Source: Ruminococcaceae bacterium UBA7217
GTDB lineage: Bacteria > Bacillota > Clostridia > Oscillospirales > Acutalibacteraceae
Reading direction: 5' to 3'
DNA: 64,000 nt
NCBI GenBank assembly: GCA_002490425.1
Contig: DKTZ01000043.1
Location: 1 to 64,000, forward strand
Shown here piece by piece: positions 52,319 to 61,028 of this stretch. The first letter of the stretch is position 1, and every line of letters begins with the position of its first letter. The notes beneath the pieces were generated by a model. That model was given only the letters and a program-made list of their open reading frames with translations. It searched no databases and was not told the DNA's origin. Made by a program: the position numbers and the translations under genes.

Positions 52319-53053
52319 ATGGAACAAAAAAATCTCGACCGCAAGGGTGCCCTCAATTTCAGTGCTGTATGTCTTTTTGCAGGTGCGGCTGTTCTTTCTG
52401 TTATCACAATAATTATGAGTTCAAAAATCGGCGAAGGCGGTTGGGCGGAATTTATGGCAAAGCTTGATGAAATGCTTGAGCTTATCCGCTCGCTTCCCAA
52501 CAAATGGCTTATGCTGATTGCAATTCTAATGGTCTTTCTGCTCAAAAATTTTATTCCCATTCCTTTTCCGTTTATCTTCATTATGTCGGGTGTAATTTTT
52601 GACTCTTATAAGGCTGTTGCCATCAATGTTATAGGGTTTTCAATCGTGCTTATGACAAAATATTATTGGGGCAGAAAATTCGGCGGCGGTACAGCTGTTA
52701 AACAGCTTCAAAAATATGACAATGTGCGTGAAATGATGTATCGCCCGGGCAATGCAAAGCTGGGAGTGCTTGTGGCTCTCAGGCTTATTCCGTCAATCCC
52801 TGTTAATATGGTAAGTAAGGTCTACGGCGGAATGAAATTTCCTGCAGTTCGGTTTCTTATAGCATCTGTCATAGGATTTTTACCTAAAATATGGACTTAT
52901 TCCGTTGTGGGCGGCAACGTTTCACAGCCGTTTACATGGCACTTTATGGGCCCGATTGTGGCACTGTTTCTTTTGTCGGGCACGGTAACACTTATTGTAA
53001 ATATTATTCTTGAAAAAACGAAAGGAAATAAGAAAAATGCCGAATCTATATGA
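52319..53053 (+). CDS. TVP38/TMEM64 (DedA superfamily) membrane protein
   Basis: The 244-residue protein has about six hydrophobic stretches and the central signature FIPIPFPFIFIMSGVIFDSYKA, given here as FIPIPFPFIFIMSGV, together with RPGNAKLGVLVALRLIPSIPVNMVSK (LRLIPSIPVN core). DedA-type proteins act in lipid flipping or membrane homeostasis. ATG 52319 is 5 nt after GGGTGA; an upstream in-frame TTG at 52307 is less likely. It overlaps galK by 17 bases. Confidence 0.88.
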   Translation: MEQKNLDRKGALNFSAVCLFAGAAVLSVITIIMSSKIGEGGWAEFMAKLDEMLELIRSLPNKWLMLIAILMVFLLKNFIPIPFPFIFIMSGVIFDSYKAVAINVIGFSIVLMTKYYWGRKFGGGTAVKQLQKYDNVREMMYRPGNAKLGVLVALRLIPSIPVNMVSKVYGGMKFPAVRFLIASVIGFLPKIWTYSVVGGNVSQPFTWHFMGPIVALFLLSGTVTLIVNIILEKTKGNKKNAESI

Positions 53054-54317
53054 AACTATCGAAGAATTACAGAACGGCGGATTTGCCGAGCGCCTTAAAA
53101 AGGTGTACCTCACTGAGAGCGAGGCGAAAAAGCAAACTGAACGTTACATTTCTCTTGCAAAGGATTTTGAAGAAATTTTTGGAAACAGAGAAAATATTCG
53201 TTTTTTCTCTGCTCCCGGCAGGACTGAAGTCGGCGGCAACCACACTGACCATAATCACGGAAGAGTATTAGCGGCGGGCATTAACCTCGATGCCGTTGCC
53301 GTTGCTGCAAAAAACGATGAAAATATTGTTCGTGTTAAATCAAGAGGATATAAAATGGACACGGTTGACCTTTCAGACCTTTCGGTTGTCGATGAAGATA
53401 TGGGCCATTCAAATGCTCTTGTAAGGGGTATGTGCGATGGGTTCCGGAAGAGGGGATACAAAATCGGCGGATTTGATGCCTGCACTGTATCAAGTGTGCT
53501 TTCAGGCTCAGGACTTTCATCGTCAGCCGCATTTGAGGTGCTTTTAGGCACGTGCCTGAACTATCTTTACAATGACGGTAAGGTTGATGCAGTTACAATT
53601 GCTCAAATTGCTCAATATGCGGAAAATGTTCATTTCGGCAAGCCCTGCGGACTTATGGACCAAATGGCGTCGTCAGTGGGCGGATTTATAACAATTGATT
53701 TTGCCGACCCCGAAAATCCCGTTATTGGGAAGGTGGATTTTGACTTTGCTGCCTGCGGACATGCTCTTTGCATTGTTGACACAAAGGGAAATCACGCAGA
53801 TTTGACTGACGAATATGCCGCAATACGTACGGAAATGGAATCGGTCGCATCACATTTCGGTAAAAAGGTTTTAAGAGATACAGATGAAGCGGAATTTTAT
53901 AAAAATATTCCTGCGATTCGTGAAAAATTCGGCGACAGAGCGGTGCTTCGTGCAATTCATTTCTTCTGTGACAATGCAAGAGTTGTTTCTGAGGTTGAGG
54001 CTCTCAAGAACGGTAATTTTGACGAATTTAAGCGCCTTATCTGTGAGAGCGGCGCATCGTCTTATATGTATAATCAAAATGTTTATTCGGTTAAAAAGCC
54101 TGCGGAACAGCCTGTTGCCCTCGGTCTTGCAATTTCGGAGCAGGTGCTGAAAGGCAAAGGCGCTTACCGCGTTCACGGCGGCGGCTTTGCAGGAACAATT
54201 CAGGCTTTTGTTCCGAACGAAATGCTTGATACATACAAAAATGCAGTTGAAGCTGTTTTCGGCGAAGGCTCTTGCTATGTACTTTTAATCCGTCCCTTAG
54301 GCGGAACAGAGGTTTAA
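53037..54317 (+). CDS. galK: Galactokinase
   Basis: GalK phosphorylates galactose to galactose 1-phosphate (GHMP kinase family). The 426-residue protein has APGRTEVGGNHTDHNHG (substrate motif), SGSGLSSSAAFEV (ATP loop), CGLMDQMASSVGG and the C-terminal HGGGFAGTIQAFVP. ATG 53037 has AAAGGA 8 nt upstream; the longer frame to 53010 lies inside the TVP38 gene. No galT or galE follows, so the Leloir partners are elsewhere. Confidence 0.96.
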   Translation: MPNLYETIEELQNGGFAERLKKVYLTESEAKKQTERYISLAKDFEEIFGNRENIRFFSAPGRTEVGGNHTDHNHGRVLAAGINLDAVAVAAKNDENIVRVKSRGYKMDTVDLSDLSVVDEDMGHSNALVRGMCDGFRKRGYKIGGFDACTVSSVLSGSGLSSSAAFEVLLGTCLNYLYNDGKVDAVTIAQIAQYAENVHFGKPCGLMDQMASSVGGFITIDFADPENPVIGKVDFDFAACGHALCIVDTKGNHADLTDEYAAIRTEMESVASHFGKKVLRDTDEAEFYKNIPAIREKFGDRAVLRAIHFFCDNARVVSEVEALKNGNFDEFKRLICESGASSYMYNQNVYSVKKPAEQPVALGLAISEQVLKGKGAYRVHGGGFAGTIQAFVPNEMLDTYKNAVEAVFGEGSCYVLLIRPLGGTEV

Positions 54318-54336
54318 TTTATATATCATATATTAT

Positions 54337-54362
54337 TGTAGGGCGGGGGCTTGCTCCCGCCG
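54337..54362. repeat. TGTAGGG-type GC hairpin repeat, copy 2
   Basis: Identical over 26 bp to 2938-2963, with the same GGCGGGGG-CTTG-CTCCCGCC hairpin. It lies 20 bp past the galK stop. Confidence 0.8.
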
Positions 54363-54385
54363 TTGTATCGTTTGCGGTGAAAGCA

Positions 54386-54414
54386 GGAACGGGAAAAAAC
54401 GTTCCGACTTTTTT
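54386..54414 (+). terminator. Terminator of galK
   Basis: GGAACG/CGTTCC (54386-54391/54400-54405) with an A-rich loop is followed by GACTTTTTTG. Confidence 0.7.
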
Positions 54415-54458
54415 GCGCTGATTAAAGGGCGATTGCCTTTAGGAGTTTTTATCATATT

Positions 54459-55151
54459 ATGGTAAAATATTTAAGCGGCAATGATGACAAGTTGATTTTT
54501 AACTATTTGAATAAAGACTGTTCGGCATTGCTCTCCTGCATTACGGAATATTATCCTAATTGCTTTTTGGAAAACGGCGTTTTTGCGATGCAGTACGAGA
54601 AAAACACACCTGCAACGCTGATTTGCCGAGGCGGTTCATTTTCGCTTGTATTTACATCGGAAAAATCGGATTTTAACGAGCTTTTATTTACTGTCGGCAG
54701 TGAAGTCCATTCGCCGAACATTTTGCCGTTACCTAAAGCCGGTGAATATTATCTTTTGAAAAAATCGGTTCTGCCTGTTCAAAATTCGATGAATGAAAAT
54801 AAATGTAAATATGAGGATTTTAGGGCGGTTCTCGATCTTAATAAAGCTAACGAAACGGTTAATTTGCAGTATCTTTTCAAAAAGGGCAGTATTATTCCCT
54901 CGCTTTTTTCCGAAAACGGTGAAAATATAGGCGGAGGAATTATTATCAACTCGGAAAATTACGCCGTTATTTCACACGTTTTTGTAAAAGAAGAATTTAG
55001 AAGAAAAGGCGTCGGAATGCAAATAGTTAAAAATCTTCTTAAATGTTCTGAGAACAAAAATGCGTATCTTTTAAGTGAAAAGAATAATCTTGAATTTTAC
55101 GGCAGACTTGGGTTTACACCTGTCCTGACCGTTTATAAATATAACAGCTAA
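54459..55151 (+). CDS. GNAT family N-acetyltransferase
   Basis: The 230-residue protein has an N-terminal part of unknown type (1-115) and a C-terminal GNAT domain with AVISHVFVKEEFRRKGVGMQIVKNLL cut to HVFVKEEFRRKGVGMQIV (acetyl-CoA loop RRKGVG) and the closing NNLEFYGRLGFTPV. The substrate is unknown. The nearest SD (GGAG at 54440-54443) is about 15 nt from the ATG, longer than usual. Confidence 0.85.
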   Translation: MVKYLSGNDDKLIFNYLNKDCSALLSCITEYYPNCFLENGVFAMQYEKNTPATLICRGGSFSLVFTSEKSDFNELLFTVGSEVHSPNILPLPKAGEYYLLKKSVLPVQNSMNENKCKYEDFRAVLDLNKANETVNLQYLFKKGSIIPSLFSENGENIGGGIIINSENYAVISHVFVKEEFRRKGVGMQIVKNLLKCSENKNAYLLSEKNNLEFYGRLGFTPVLTVYKYNS

Positions 55152-55167
55152 AAAGGAAAATAATTTT

Positions 55168-56442
55168 ATGTCAGAATTTTTTGAAATAAGCAACAGAATT
55201 GAAGAGCTTTCCGAAAAGGCTCTCGACAGAGCCTCAGAGCAAATAGCAAAGATTGATAAAATAACCGAATACAATCAGCAAAAGGTGCTTGCCGCTTTCA
55301 TTAAAAATAAGGTTGACGAAACCGATTTCAACACGTCCACAGGCTACGGCTATTCGGACAAGGGCAGAGAAAAGCTTGACTGCCTTGTAGCAGACATTTT
55401 TAAAGCGGACAGTGCGATTATCCGTGCAGGAGCGCTCGCAAGCGGCACGCATACTCTCGGTGTTTGTCTTTTCGGAATACTTCGCCCCGGTGACATTATG
55501 CTTTGTGTTTCAGGCACGCCTTATGACACAATTCACTCGGTAATAGGTCTTGACGGCAAAAACAAGGGTGACGGAACGCTTGCCGATTTCGGCGTTATTT
55601 ACAATCAAATCGACTTAACAGAAGACGAAAAATTTGACCTTGACGCAATCACCGAGGCTGCGAAAAATCCGAATGTACGAATGGTTTACATTCAGCGTTC
55701 CCGCGGATATGAGCTTCGCCACAGCATTTCCGTGGACGAAATAGCCGATGTCTGTGAAAGAGTTCACAGAGTTAACAAGCGTGCAATCGTTATGGTTGAC
55801 AACTGCTACGGCGTTTTCACCGAAAAGAAAGAGCCTACTGAGGTTGGCGCAGATTTGGTTGCAGGCTCGCTCATTAAAAATATGGGCGGCGGAATTGCGC
55901 CGTCGGGCGGTTACATTGCAGGCCGTGAGGATTTGGTAAAGCTTATCGGCTACCGTTTAACCACGCCGGGACTGGGCACAGAGCTGGGTGCAACCTTGGG
56001 GCAGAACCGAAATATTTTTATGGGTGTATTTAATGCTCCGCACATTGTGGGAGAGGCGCTCAAAACAGCAATTTTTGCCGCATCTCTTTTCGATTTGCTC
56101 GGCTTTAAGGTAACACCCAAATTTGATGAAACACGTCACGATATTATTGAGGCTATATGCCTTGAAAACGAAGAAAACTTAATTGCATTCTGTCAGGGAC
56201 TTCAAAAGGGCGCACCTGTTGACTCCTACGTTGTTCCCGAACCGTGGGATATGCCCGGCTATGACAGCAAGGTTATAATGTCCGCAGGCGCATTTACGGG
56301 CGGCTCTTCCATTGAGCTTTCGGCAGACGCACCATTGCGTGACCCCTTTGCCGTTTGGATGCAGGGTTCGCTTAATTTTCACAGCGGTAAACTCGGCATT
56401 ATGCTTGCGGCGGAAGAGATGTATAAGAGAGGGCTGATTTAA
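55168..56442 (+). CDS. ynbB: PLP-dependent enzyme of the methionine gamma-lyase-like family (YnbB/aluminium-resistance)
   Basis: The 424-residue protein is a fold-type I PLP enzyme related to cystathionine gamma-synthases. It has YGYSDKGREKLD, GTHTLGVCLFGILRPGD, IVMVDNCYGVFTE and the lysine-containing SLIKNMGGGIAPSGGYIAG (the PLP Lys). The family is annotated as aluminium-resistance or methionine gamma-lyase-like but its reaction is not settled. AAGGAAA precedes the ATG. Its stop overlaps the mutase start by one base. Confidence 0.9.
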   Translation: MSEFFEISNRIEELSEKALDRASEQIAKIDKITEYNQQKVLAAFIKNKVDETDFNTSTGYGYSDKGREKLDCLVADIFKADSAIIRAGALASGTHTLGVCLFGILRPGDIMLCVSGTPYDTIHSVIGLDGKNKGDGTLADFGVIYNQIDLTEDEKFDLDAITEAAKNPNVRMVYIQRSRGYELRHSISVDEIADVCERVHRVNKRAIVMVDNCYGVFTEKKEPTEVGADLVAGSLIKNMGGGIAPSGGYIAGREDLVKLIGYRLTTPGLGTELGATLGQNRNIFMGVFNAPHIVGEALKTAIFAASLFDLLGFKVTPKFDETRHDIIEAICLENEENLIAFCQGLQKGAPVDSYVVPEPWDMPGYDSKVIMSAGAFTGGSSIELSADAPLRDPFAVWMQGSLNFHSGKLGIMLAAEEMYKRGLI

Positions 56443-57965
56443 TGAGCTATTTAACACTAAAAAGCGGAACAGATGTCAGAGGAACAGCGGTTGTAACTGC
56501 CGCGCACCCCGAATTTGAGTTGACGGATAAAACTGTATCCGATATTTCGGCATCGTTTATCCTGTTTTTATCGGAAAAGACAGGCAAAAATATGAATGAG
56601 CTTAAAGTTTCGCTCGGTCACGATTCAAGAATTTCAGCAATGCGAATTAAAGATGCAGTAGCAAATACTCTCGTTAAAATGGGCGTTAATGTGCTTTACT
56701 GCTCTTACTGCTCAACACCTGCAATGTTTATGACAACGGTTACGGAAAACTGCGACGGCGCAATTCAAATAACCGCAAGCCACCACCCGTATGACCGCAA
56801 CGGACTTAAATTTTTCCTTAAAAGCGGCGGACTGTCCGGTGAAGAGCTGACAGAAATTTTAACAGTTGCCGATACGGTAAAAATTCCTGAAAACGGCGGC
56901 GGAAGCGTCACCGAGATTGACTACATCTCCAAATACGCCGAAGCTCTTCGGGGTATGATTAAAAACGGCGTTAATGCCGAGGATTTTGAACACCCGTTAA
57001 ACGGCTTTAAAATTGCGGTTGATGCAGGCAACGGCGTGGGTGGATTCTACGCTTCAAAGGTGTTAGAGCCTTTGGGCGCAGATGTTTCTGCAAGTCAGTT
57101 CTTGGAGATTGACGGTATGTTTCCGAATCACATTCCGAATCCCGAAAACAAGACAGCTATGGAATTTATCCGCAGGGCGACTGTGGAAAACAGCTGTGAT
57201 TTAGGTGTTATTTTTGACACAGATGTTGACAGAGCGTCCTGTGTTGACGAAAAAGGCGACGAAATAAACAGAAATTCAATTGTAGCTCTCGCCGCGGTTA
57301 TTGCCCTTGAGGGGAACGACGGCGGAAGTATTGTTACGGACTCCGTTACAAGCGACGGACTGCGTGATTTTATTGAAAACGACCTCGGCGGAAAGCAAAT
57401 CCGCTTTAAGCGAGGATATAAAAACGTTATTGACGAGGCCATACGAAGAGAAAATGAGGGCGAAAATGTCCCTCTTGCCATTGAAACGAGCGGTCACGCG
57501 GCATTCCGTGAAAATTATTATCTTGACGACGGCGCATATCTCATAACAAAAATTATTATCAAAGCGGCTCTTCTTCGTAAAGAAAATAAAAAAATCGGCG
57601 ATTGCATCGCTTCTCTTCATAAGGCTCTTGAAGAAAAAGAGCTTCGCTTTAACATTTTAACTCCCGAATTTAAAAAAGTCGGGCAAAAGCTTATAGACGA
57701 TATTATTAAGACGGTAAACGCAATTGACGATGAAGTTGCCTGCCTTGCCTCAGACAATTATGAGGGAGTAAGAGTTAATTTCAAAGACCCCGAGCTTAAC
57801 GGATGGTTTTTATTAAGACTTTCGGTTCACGACCCTGTTATGCCGTTTAACACGGAAAGCGACACAAAAGGCGGCTGTAAAGAGATTTGTAAAGCGTTCT
57901 ATGAAGCGGTTCGGGACATAGCCTCAATTGATTTTTCACCGTTAAAAGAATATATCGGCGAATAA
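56442..57965 (+). CDS. Phosphohexomutase (phosphomannomutase/phosphoglucomutase type)
   Basis: This 507-residue alpha-D-phosphohexomutase has all four elements: the phosphoserine loop ITASHHPYDRNGLKFF, the metal loop IFDTDVDRAS, the sugar loop ETSGHAAF and a C-terminal phosphate-binding part (SDNYEGVRVNF). The phosphoserine loop reads SHHPYDRNG rather than the usual SHNP. It converts hexose 1- and 6-phosphates for glycan precursors, possibly serving the galactose and surface-polymer genes of the window (inference). It is coupled to the upstream YnbB-like gene by TAATG. Confidence 0.9.
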   Translation: MSYLTLKSGTDVRGTAVVTAAHPEFELTDKTVSDISASFILFLSEKTGKNMNELKVSLGHDSRISAMRIKDAVANTLVKMGVNVLYCSYCSTPAMFMTTVTENCDGAIQITASHHPYDRNGLKFFLKSGGLSGEELTEILTVADTVKIPENGGGSVTEIDYISKYAEALRGMIKNGVNAEDFEHPLNGFKIAVDAGNGVGGFYASKVLEPLGADVSASQFLEIDGMFPNHIPNPENKTAMEFIRRATVENSCDLGVIFDTDVDRASCVDEKGDEINRNSIVALAAVIALEGNDGGSIVTDSVTSDGLRDFIENDLGGKQIRFKRGYKNVIDEAIRRENEGENVPLAIETSGHAAFRENYYLDDGAYLITKIIIKAALLRKENKKIGDCIASLHKALEEKELRFNILTPEFKKVGQKLIDDIIKTVNAIDDEVACLASDNYEGVRVNFKDPELNGWFLLRLSVHDPVMPFNTESDTKGGCKEICKAFYEAVRDIASIDFSPLKEYIGE

Positions 57966-57980
57966 ACTAATATAAAACTA

Positions 57981-58009
57981 TTGACAAAATAAGTAAAAGA
58001 ATTTAGTAT
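57981..58009 (+). promoter_or_regulatory. SigA-type promoter of acpP
   Basis: Perfect TTGACA (57981-57986), 17 bp and TAGTAT (58004-58009), 38 bp before the ATG. Confidence 0.78.
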
Positions 58010-58047
58010 TATATACACATTAAGAATTTGAGAAAAGAGGTGCTAAA

Positions 58048-58272
58048 ATGGTTTTTGAAAAAATCCGTGCAATTATTTGCGATCAGCTTGAGCTTGAGGA
58101 AGATGCAGTTACACTTGACTCCGTTCTTCTTGAGGATTTGGGTGCAGACAGCCTTGACCTTGTTGATCTTGTAATGACATTTGAAGACGAATTTGATATG
58201 GAAATCCCCGATGAGGAGCTTGAAAATATTAAAACTGTCGGTGACATTGTTCGCTTTATTGAAGAGCACTGA
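58048..58272 (+). CDS. acpP: Acyl carrier protein
   Basis: The 74-residue acidic protein has the phosphopantetheine site LGADSLDLVDLVMTFEDEF (Ser in DSLD) and the four-helix ACP pattern. It carries the growing acyl chain in fatty acid synthesis. AGAGGTG precedes the ATG. No fab genes are adjacent. Confidence 0.96.
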   Translation: MVFEKIRAIICDQLELEEDAVTLDSVLLEDLGADSLDLVDLVMTFEDEFDMEIPDEELENIKTVGDIVRFIEEH

Positions 58273-58310
58273 GCCGATTTTACATTATTAGTTAGAAGGA
58301 ACATAAAATT

Positions 58311-59747
58311 ATGGCTGAACAGAAAAAGATGGTTGAGGAAATCACCTCAATGGACGTTGACTTTGCCAAATGGTACACAGACGTTGTTAAAAAAGCAGAG
58401 CTTTGCGAGTACACAAGCGTTAAGGGCTGTATGGTGCTTCGCCCCTACGGCTATGCTATTTGGGAAAACATTCAACGCATAATGGACGGAATGTTTAAAG
58501 AGACAGGGCACGAAAATGTTTGTATGCCTATGTTTATCCCCGAAAGCCTGCTTCAAAAGGAGAAAGACCATGTTGAGGGCTTTGCTCCCGAGGTTGCATG
58601 GGTAACACACGGCGGAAATGAGGAGTTAGAGGAAAGACTTTGCGTAAGACCGACCTCTGAAACGCTTTTCTGCGAGCATTACAAGTCAATAGTTCATTCC
58701 TACCGTGATTTGCCGAAGCTTTACAACCAATGGGTGTCGGTTGTACGCTGGGAAAAGACCACAAGACCGTTCCTTCGCACACGTGAATTTTGGTGGCAAG
58801 AGGGACACACTATCCACGCAACCGCCGAAGAGGCACAGGAAGAAACAATCAGAATGTTGAATGTTTATGCAGACTTTTGCGAAAACGTGCTTGCAATTCC
58901 CGTTGTTAAGGGAGTTAAAACCGCAAAGGAGCGTTTTGCAGGCGCTGAGGACACATACACAATTGAAGCATTGATGCATGACGGCAAGGCTTTGCAGTCA
59001 GGTACCAGTCACTATTTCGGCGACGGCTTTGCAAAAGCTTTCGGTATTCAGTTTCAGGATAAAGACAATCAGTTAAAATACCCGTTCCAGACCTCTTGGG
59101 GCACAACGACTCGTCTTATCGGCGCACTTATTATGACCCACGGCGACAATAACGGTCTTGTTCTTCCGCCGAAAGTAGCGCCCGTTCAGATTGTTGTTAT
59201 TCCCGTTGCATCTCACAAAGCAGGTGTTACGGAAAAGGCAACTGAAGTTTATACAAGGCTTAATAAAATCTGCCGCGCAAAGATTGACAACAGCGACAAT
59301 TCACCCGGCTGGAAATATGCCGAATATGAAATGAAGGGCGTACCGCTCAGACTTGAGATAGGTCCCCGTGATATTGAGAATAATCAATGCGTAATTGTTC
59401 GCCGTGATACAAGAGAAAAATATTTTGTATCGCTTGACGAGCTTGAGGCAAAGATTCCCGAGCTTCTCGAAGCAGTTCACAAGGGAATGTACGAAAAAGC
59501 GCTCCAACGCCGTACCGAAATGACCTATACCGCTCACAATATGAACGAAATGAAAGACATTGCGGACAACAAGCCCGGCTTTATTAAGGCTATGTGGTGC
59601 GGGGACAGAGCGTGCGAGGATAAGCTCAAGGAAGACGTCGGCGTAACATCACGCTGTATCCCATTTGAACAGGAAAATATTTCGGATGTTTGTGTTTGCT
59701 GCGGCAAAAAGGCTGACAAAATGCTCTATTGGGGCAAGGCATATTGA
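58311..59747 (+). CDS. proS: Proline--tRNA ligase, type 3 (eukaryote/archaeon-like)
   Basis: ProS charges tRNA-Pro. The 478-residue length and lack of the bacterial INS editing domain place it in the short, archaeal/eukaryotic-like type. Motifs are VRPTSETLFCEHY (motif 2 region), RTREFWWQEGHTIHAT and GDNNGLVLPPKVAP (motif 3). A C-terminal zinc-type domain ends with MWCGDRACEDKL and CVCCGKKADKMLYWGKAY. AGAAGGAA precedes the ATG. Confidence 0.97.
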   Translation: MAEQKKMVEEITSMDVDFAKWYTDVVKKAELCEYTSVKGCMVLRPYGYAIWENIQRIMDGMFKETGHENVCMPMFIPESLLQKEKDHVEGFAPEVAWVTHGGNEELEERLCVRPTSETLFCEHYKSIVHSYRDLPKLYNQWVSVVRWEKTTRPFLRTREFWWQEGHTIHATAEEAQEETIRMLNVYADFCENVLAIPVVKGVKTAKERFAGAEDTYTIEALMHDGKALQSGTSHYFGDGFAKAFGIQFQDKDNQLKYPFQTSWGTTTRLIGALIMTHGDNNGLVLPPKVAPVQIVVIPVASHKAGVTEKATEVYTRLNKICRAKIDNSDNSPGWKYAEYEMKGVPLRLEIGPRDIENNQCVIVRRDTREKYFVSLDELEAKIPELLEAVHKGMYEKALQRRTEMTYTAHNMNEMKDIADNKPGFIKAMWCGDRACEDKLKEDVGVTSRCIPFEQENISDVCVCCGKKADKMLYWGKAY

Positions 59748-59768
59748 TTTTAACAAATTAAACAAAAT

Positions 59769-59814
59769 AAAGCATAAAGCAAAGACGGGAAAGTCTGTAG
59801 TTGCTTTATGCTTT
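59769..59814 (+). terminator. Terminator of proS
   Basis: A 14-bp stem (59769-59782/59801-59814) with an inner AGAC/GTCT stem is followed by TTCTTTT. Confidence 0.85.
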
Positions 59815-59854
59815 TTCTTTTAAAATAAAATGTAGTTATACGTGCAATAAGTTT

Positions 59855-60910
59855 TTAATAAGAACCGACATATTGTTCAATAACAGCTCTTTTCAAGAAA
59901 AAATATCTTGCTTCACAAACGAGAACGCTGTCTGATGTATTTACATTGTTTTTATTACAAAATTCAGTAAATTCATCCTCGGCGATTTCTGTTTGATTGA
60001 ATTGTGCCAACGCACCAATCAGTAAACCCTCTTTAATTTCTGCTTCGGCTGATTCGGCGCACATAAGGAAAAAGCTGTTTTGATCGACAACCAATACATC
60101 GGAATAATAGTCGTCTAACGTCATATTCAATGTTTCGGCTGCTTTTCTATGTTCGTCAATTACTTTTCGTGAATAATCTCTTAAATCTTCATATGGAATA
60201 TTAAATTTGCAACAGTCAAAAGCGTATTTTAGAAATGAGGACCTTAATTCAGAAAATTTTTCAAAATCATGCTCACTTACTTTCAGCTTAAACAAATAAT
60301 CGTAAAAGTCTTTAAAGCTTGAATATCCCTCTTGTGATAGAAAATCTTCCGTGTCTTCCATTTCGGTATAATTATAAATTCCGTTAATATTCATTTTTAC
60401 ATACTCGGCGTTTTCCAAACCATACATTTGAAATAACTTATCGTTGAAGTCAAACGTCAGTGGTTTGCTGGGAATTGTATTAAGCAGACTTTCCTCAAGC
60501 TCATCTCCCAAATATCCGTATCCGAATAACATTTTCATTTCTGTATTTTTATGTATTACATTATCGCTTTTATCAAAAATTTCCAAATTAAATTGTATTA
60601 CGTTGCCCTTTTCTAAAGGAGTATTCTTTATCGGTTTCATATTATAATAAACTGATAAAATAGAATCAATATTTTGAGAAATATACGTAAAATCTCTTAT
60701 CGGAAGCGTTGAATCAAACTGTGCAATTTTATTGTAATCTATTTCTTCAATTGTGCTGTTAGTAACATTCACCGCGTTAAGATAATCGGTTGATATTTTG
60801 CTTATTGGGATTTTATTAGTATCGGTTGTCGGAGTAACATCAGGCATTTTTGAAGCGCATCCAAACATAAAGAAAACCAAAAGAAAGAAAAGCGCTGAAA
60901 TCTTTTTCAT
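59855..60910 (-). CDS. Lipoprotein with trigger-factor/SurA-like layout
   Basis: The protein (351 residues from ATG 60910) has a lipoprotein signal (LVFFMFGC, Cys18). Residues about 100-170 resemble a degenerate FKBP-type domain of trigger factor (EKGNVIQFNLEIFDKSDN, FGYGYLGDELEESLLNTIP), followed by a helical region with SEHDFEKFSELRSSFLKYAF and YEDLRDYSRKVIDEHRKAA, as in the trigger factor/SurA chaperone body. Catalytic PPIase residues cannot be confirmed. No good SD is seen, so the start is uncertain. It lies 118 bp downstream of the secreted protease gene and probably shares its transcript. Confidence 0.7.
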   Translation of the reverse strand: MKKISALFFLLVFFMFGCASKMPDVTPTTDTNKIPISKISTDYLNAVNVTNSTIEEIDYNKIAQFDSTLPIRDFTYISQNIDSILSVYYNMKPIKNTPLEKGNVIQFNLEIFDKSDNVIHKNTEMKMLFGYGYLGDELEESLLNTIPSKPLTFDFNDKLFQMYGLENAEYVKMNINGIYNYTEMEDTEDFLSQEGYSSFKDFYDYLFKLKVSEHDFEKFSELRSSFLKYAFDCCKFNIPYEDLRDYSRKVIDEHRKAAETLNMTLDDYYSDVLVVDQNSFFLMCAESAEAEIKEGLLIGALAQFNQTEIAEDEFTEFCNKNNVNTSDSVLVCEARYFFLKRAVIEQYVGSY

Positions 60911-60995
60911 AATAGTTATCATAAAATACAAATTTATACAAAAATGGTTTATATAATGTATGTCTGTATTATTCCTTTCCTAATATCGGTATATT

Positions 60996-61018
60996 GCAGG
61001 CGGCTCACCGCCGCCTGC
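60996..61018 (-). terminator. GC hairpin between protease and lipoprotein genes (possible attenuating terminator)
   Basis: A perfect 9-bp stem GCAGGCGGC/GCCGCCTGC (60996-61004/61010-61018) starts 10 bp past the protease stop. No T-run follows on the minus strand, so it more likely reduces or stabilises than ends the transcript. Confidence 0.55.
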
Positions 61019-61028
61019 TTAATTTAGA

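Noticed and set aside
56442..57965. Broken phosphoserine loop in the phosphohexomutase
   Set aside because: SHHPYDRNG differs from SHNP but keeps the phosphorylated Ser and the other three loops, and similar variants are normal for this subfamily.
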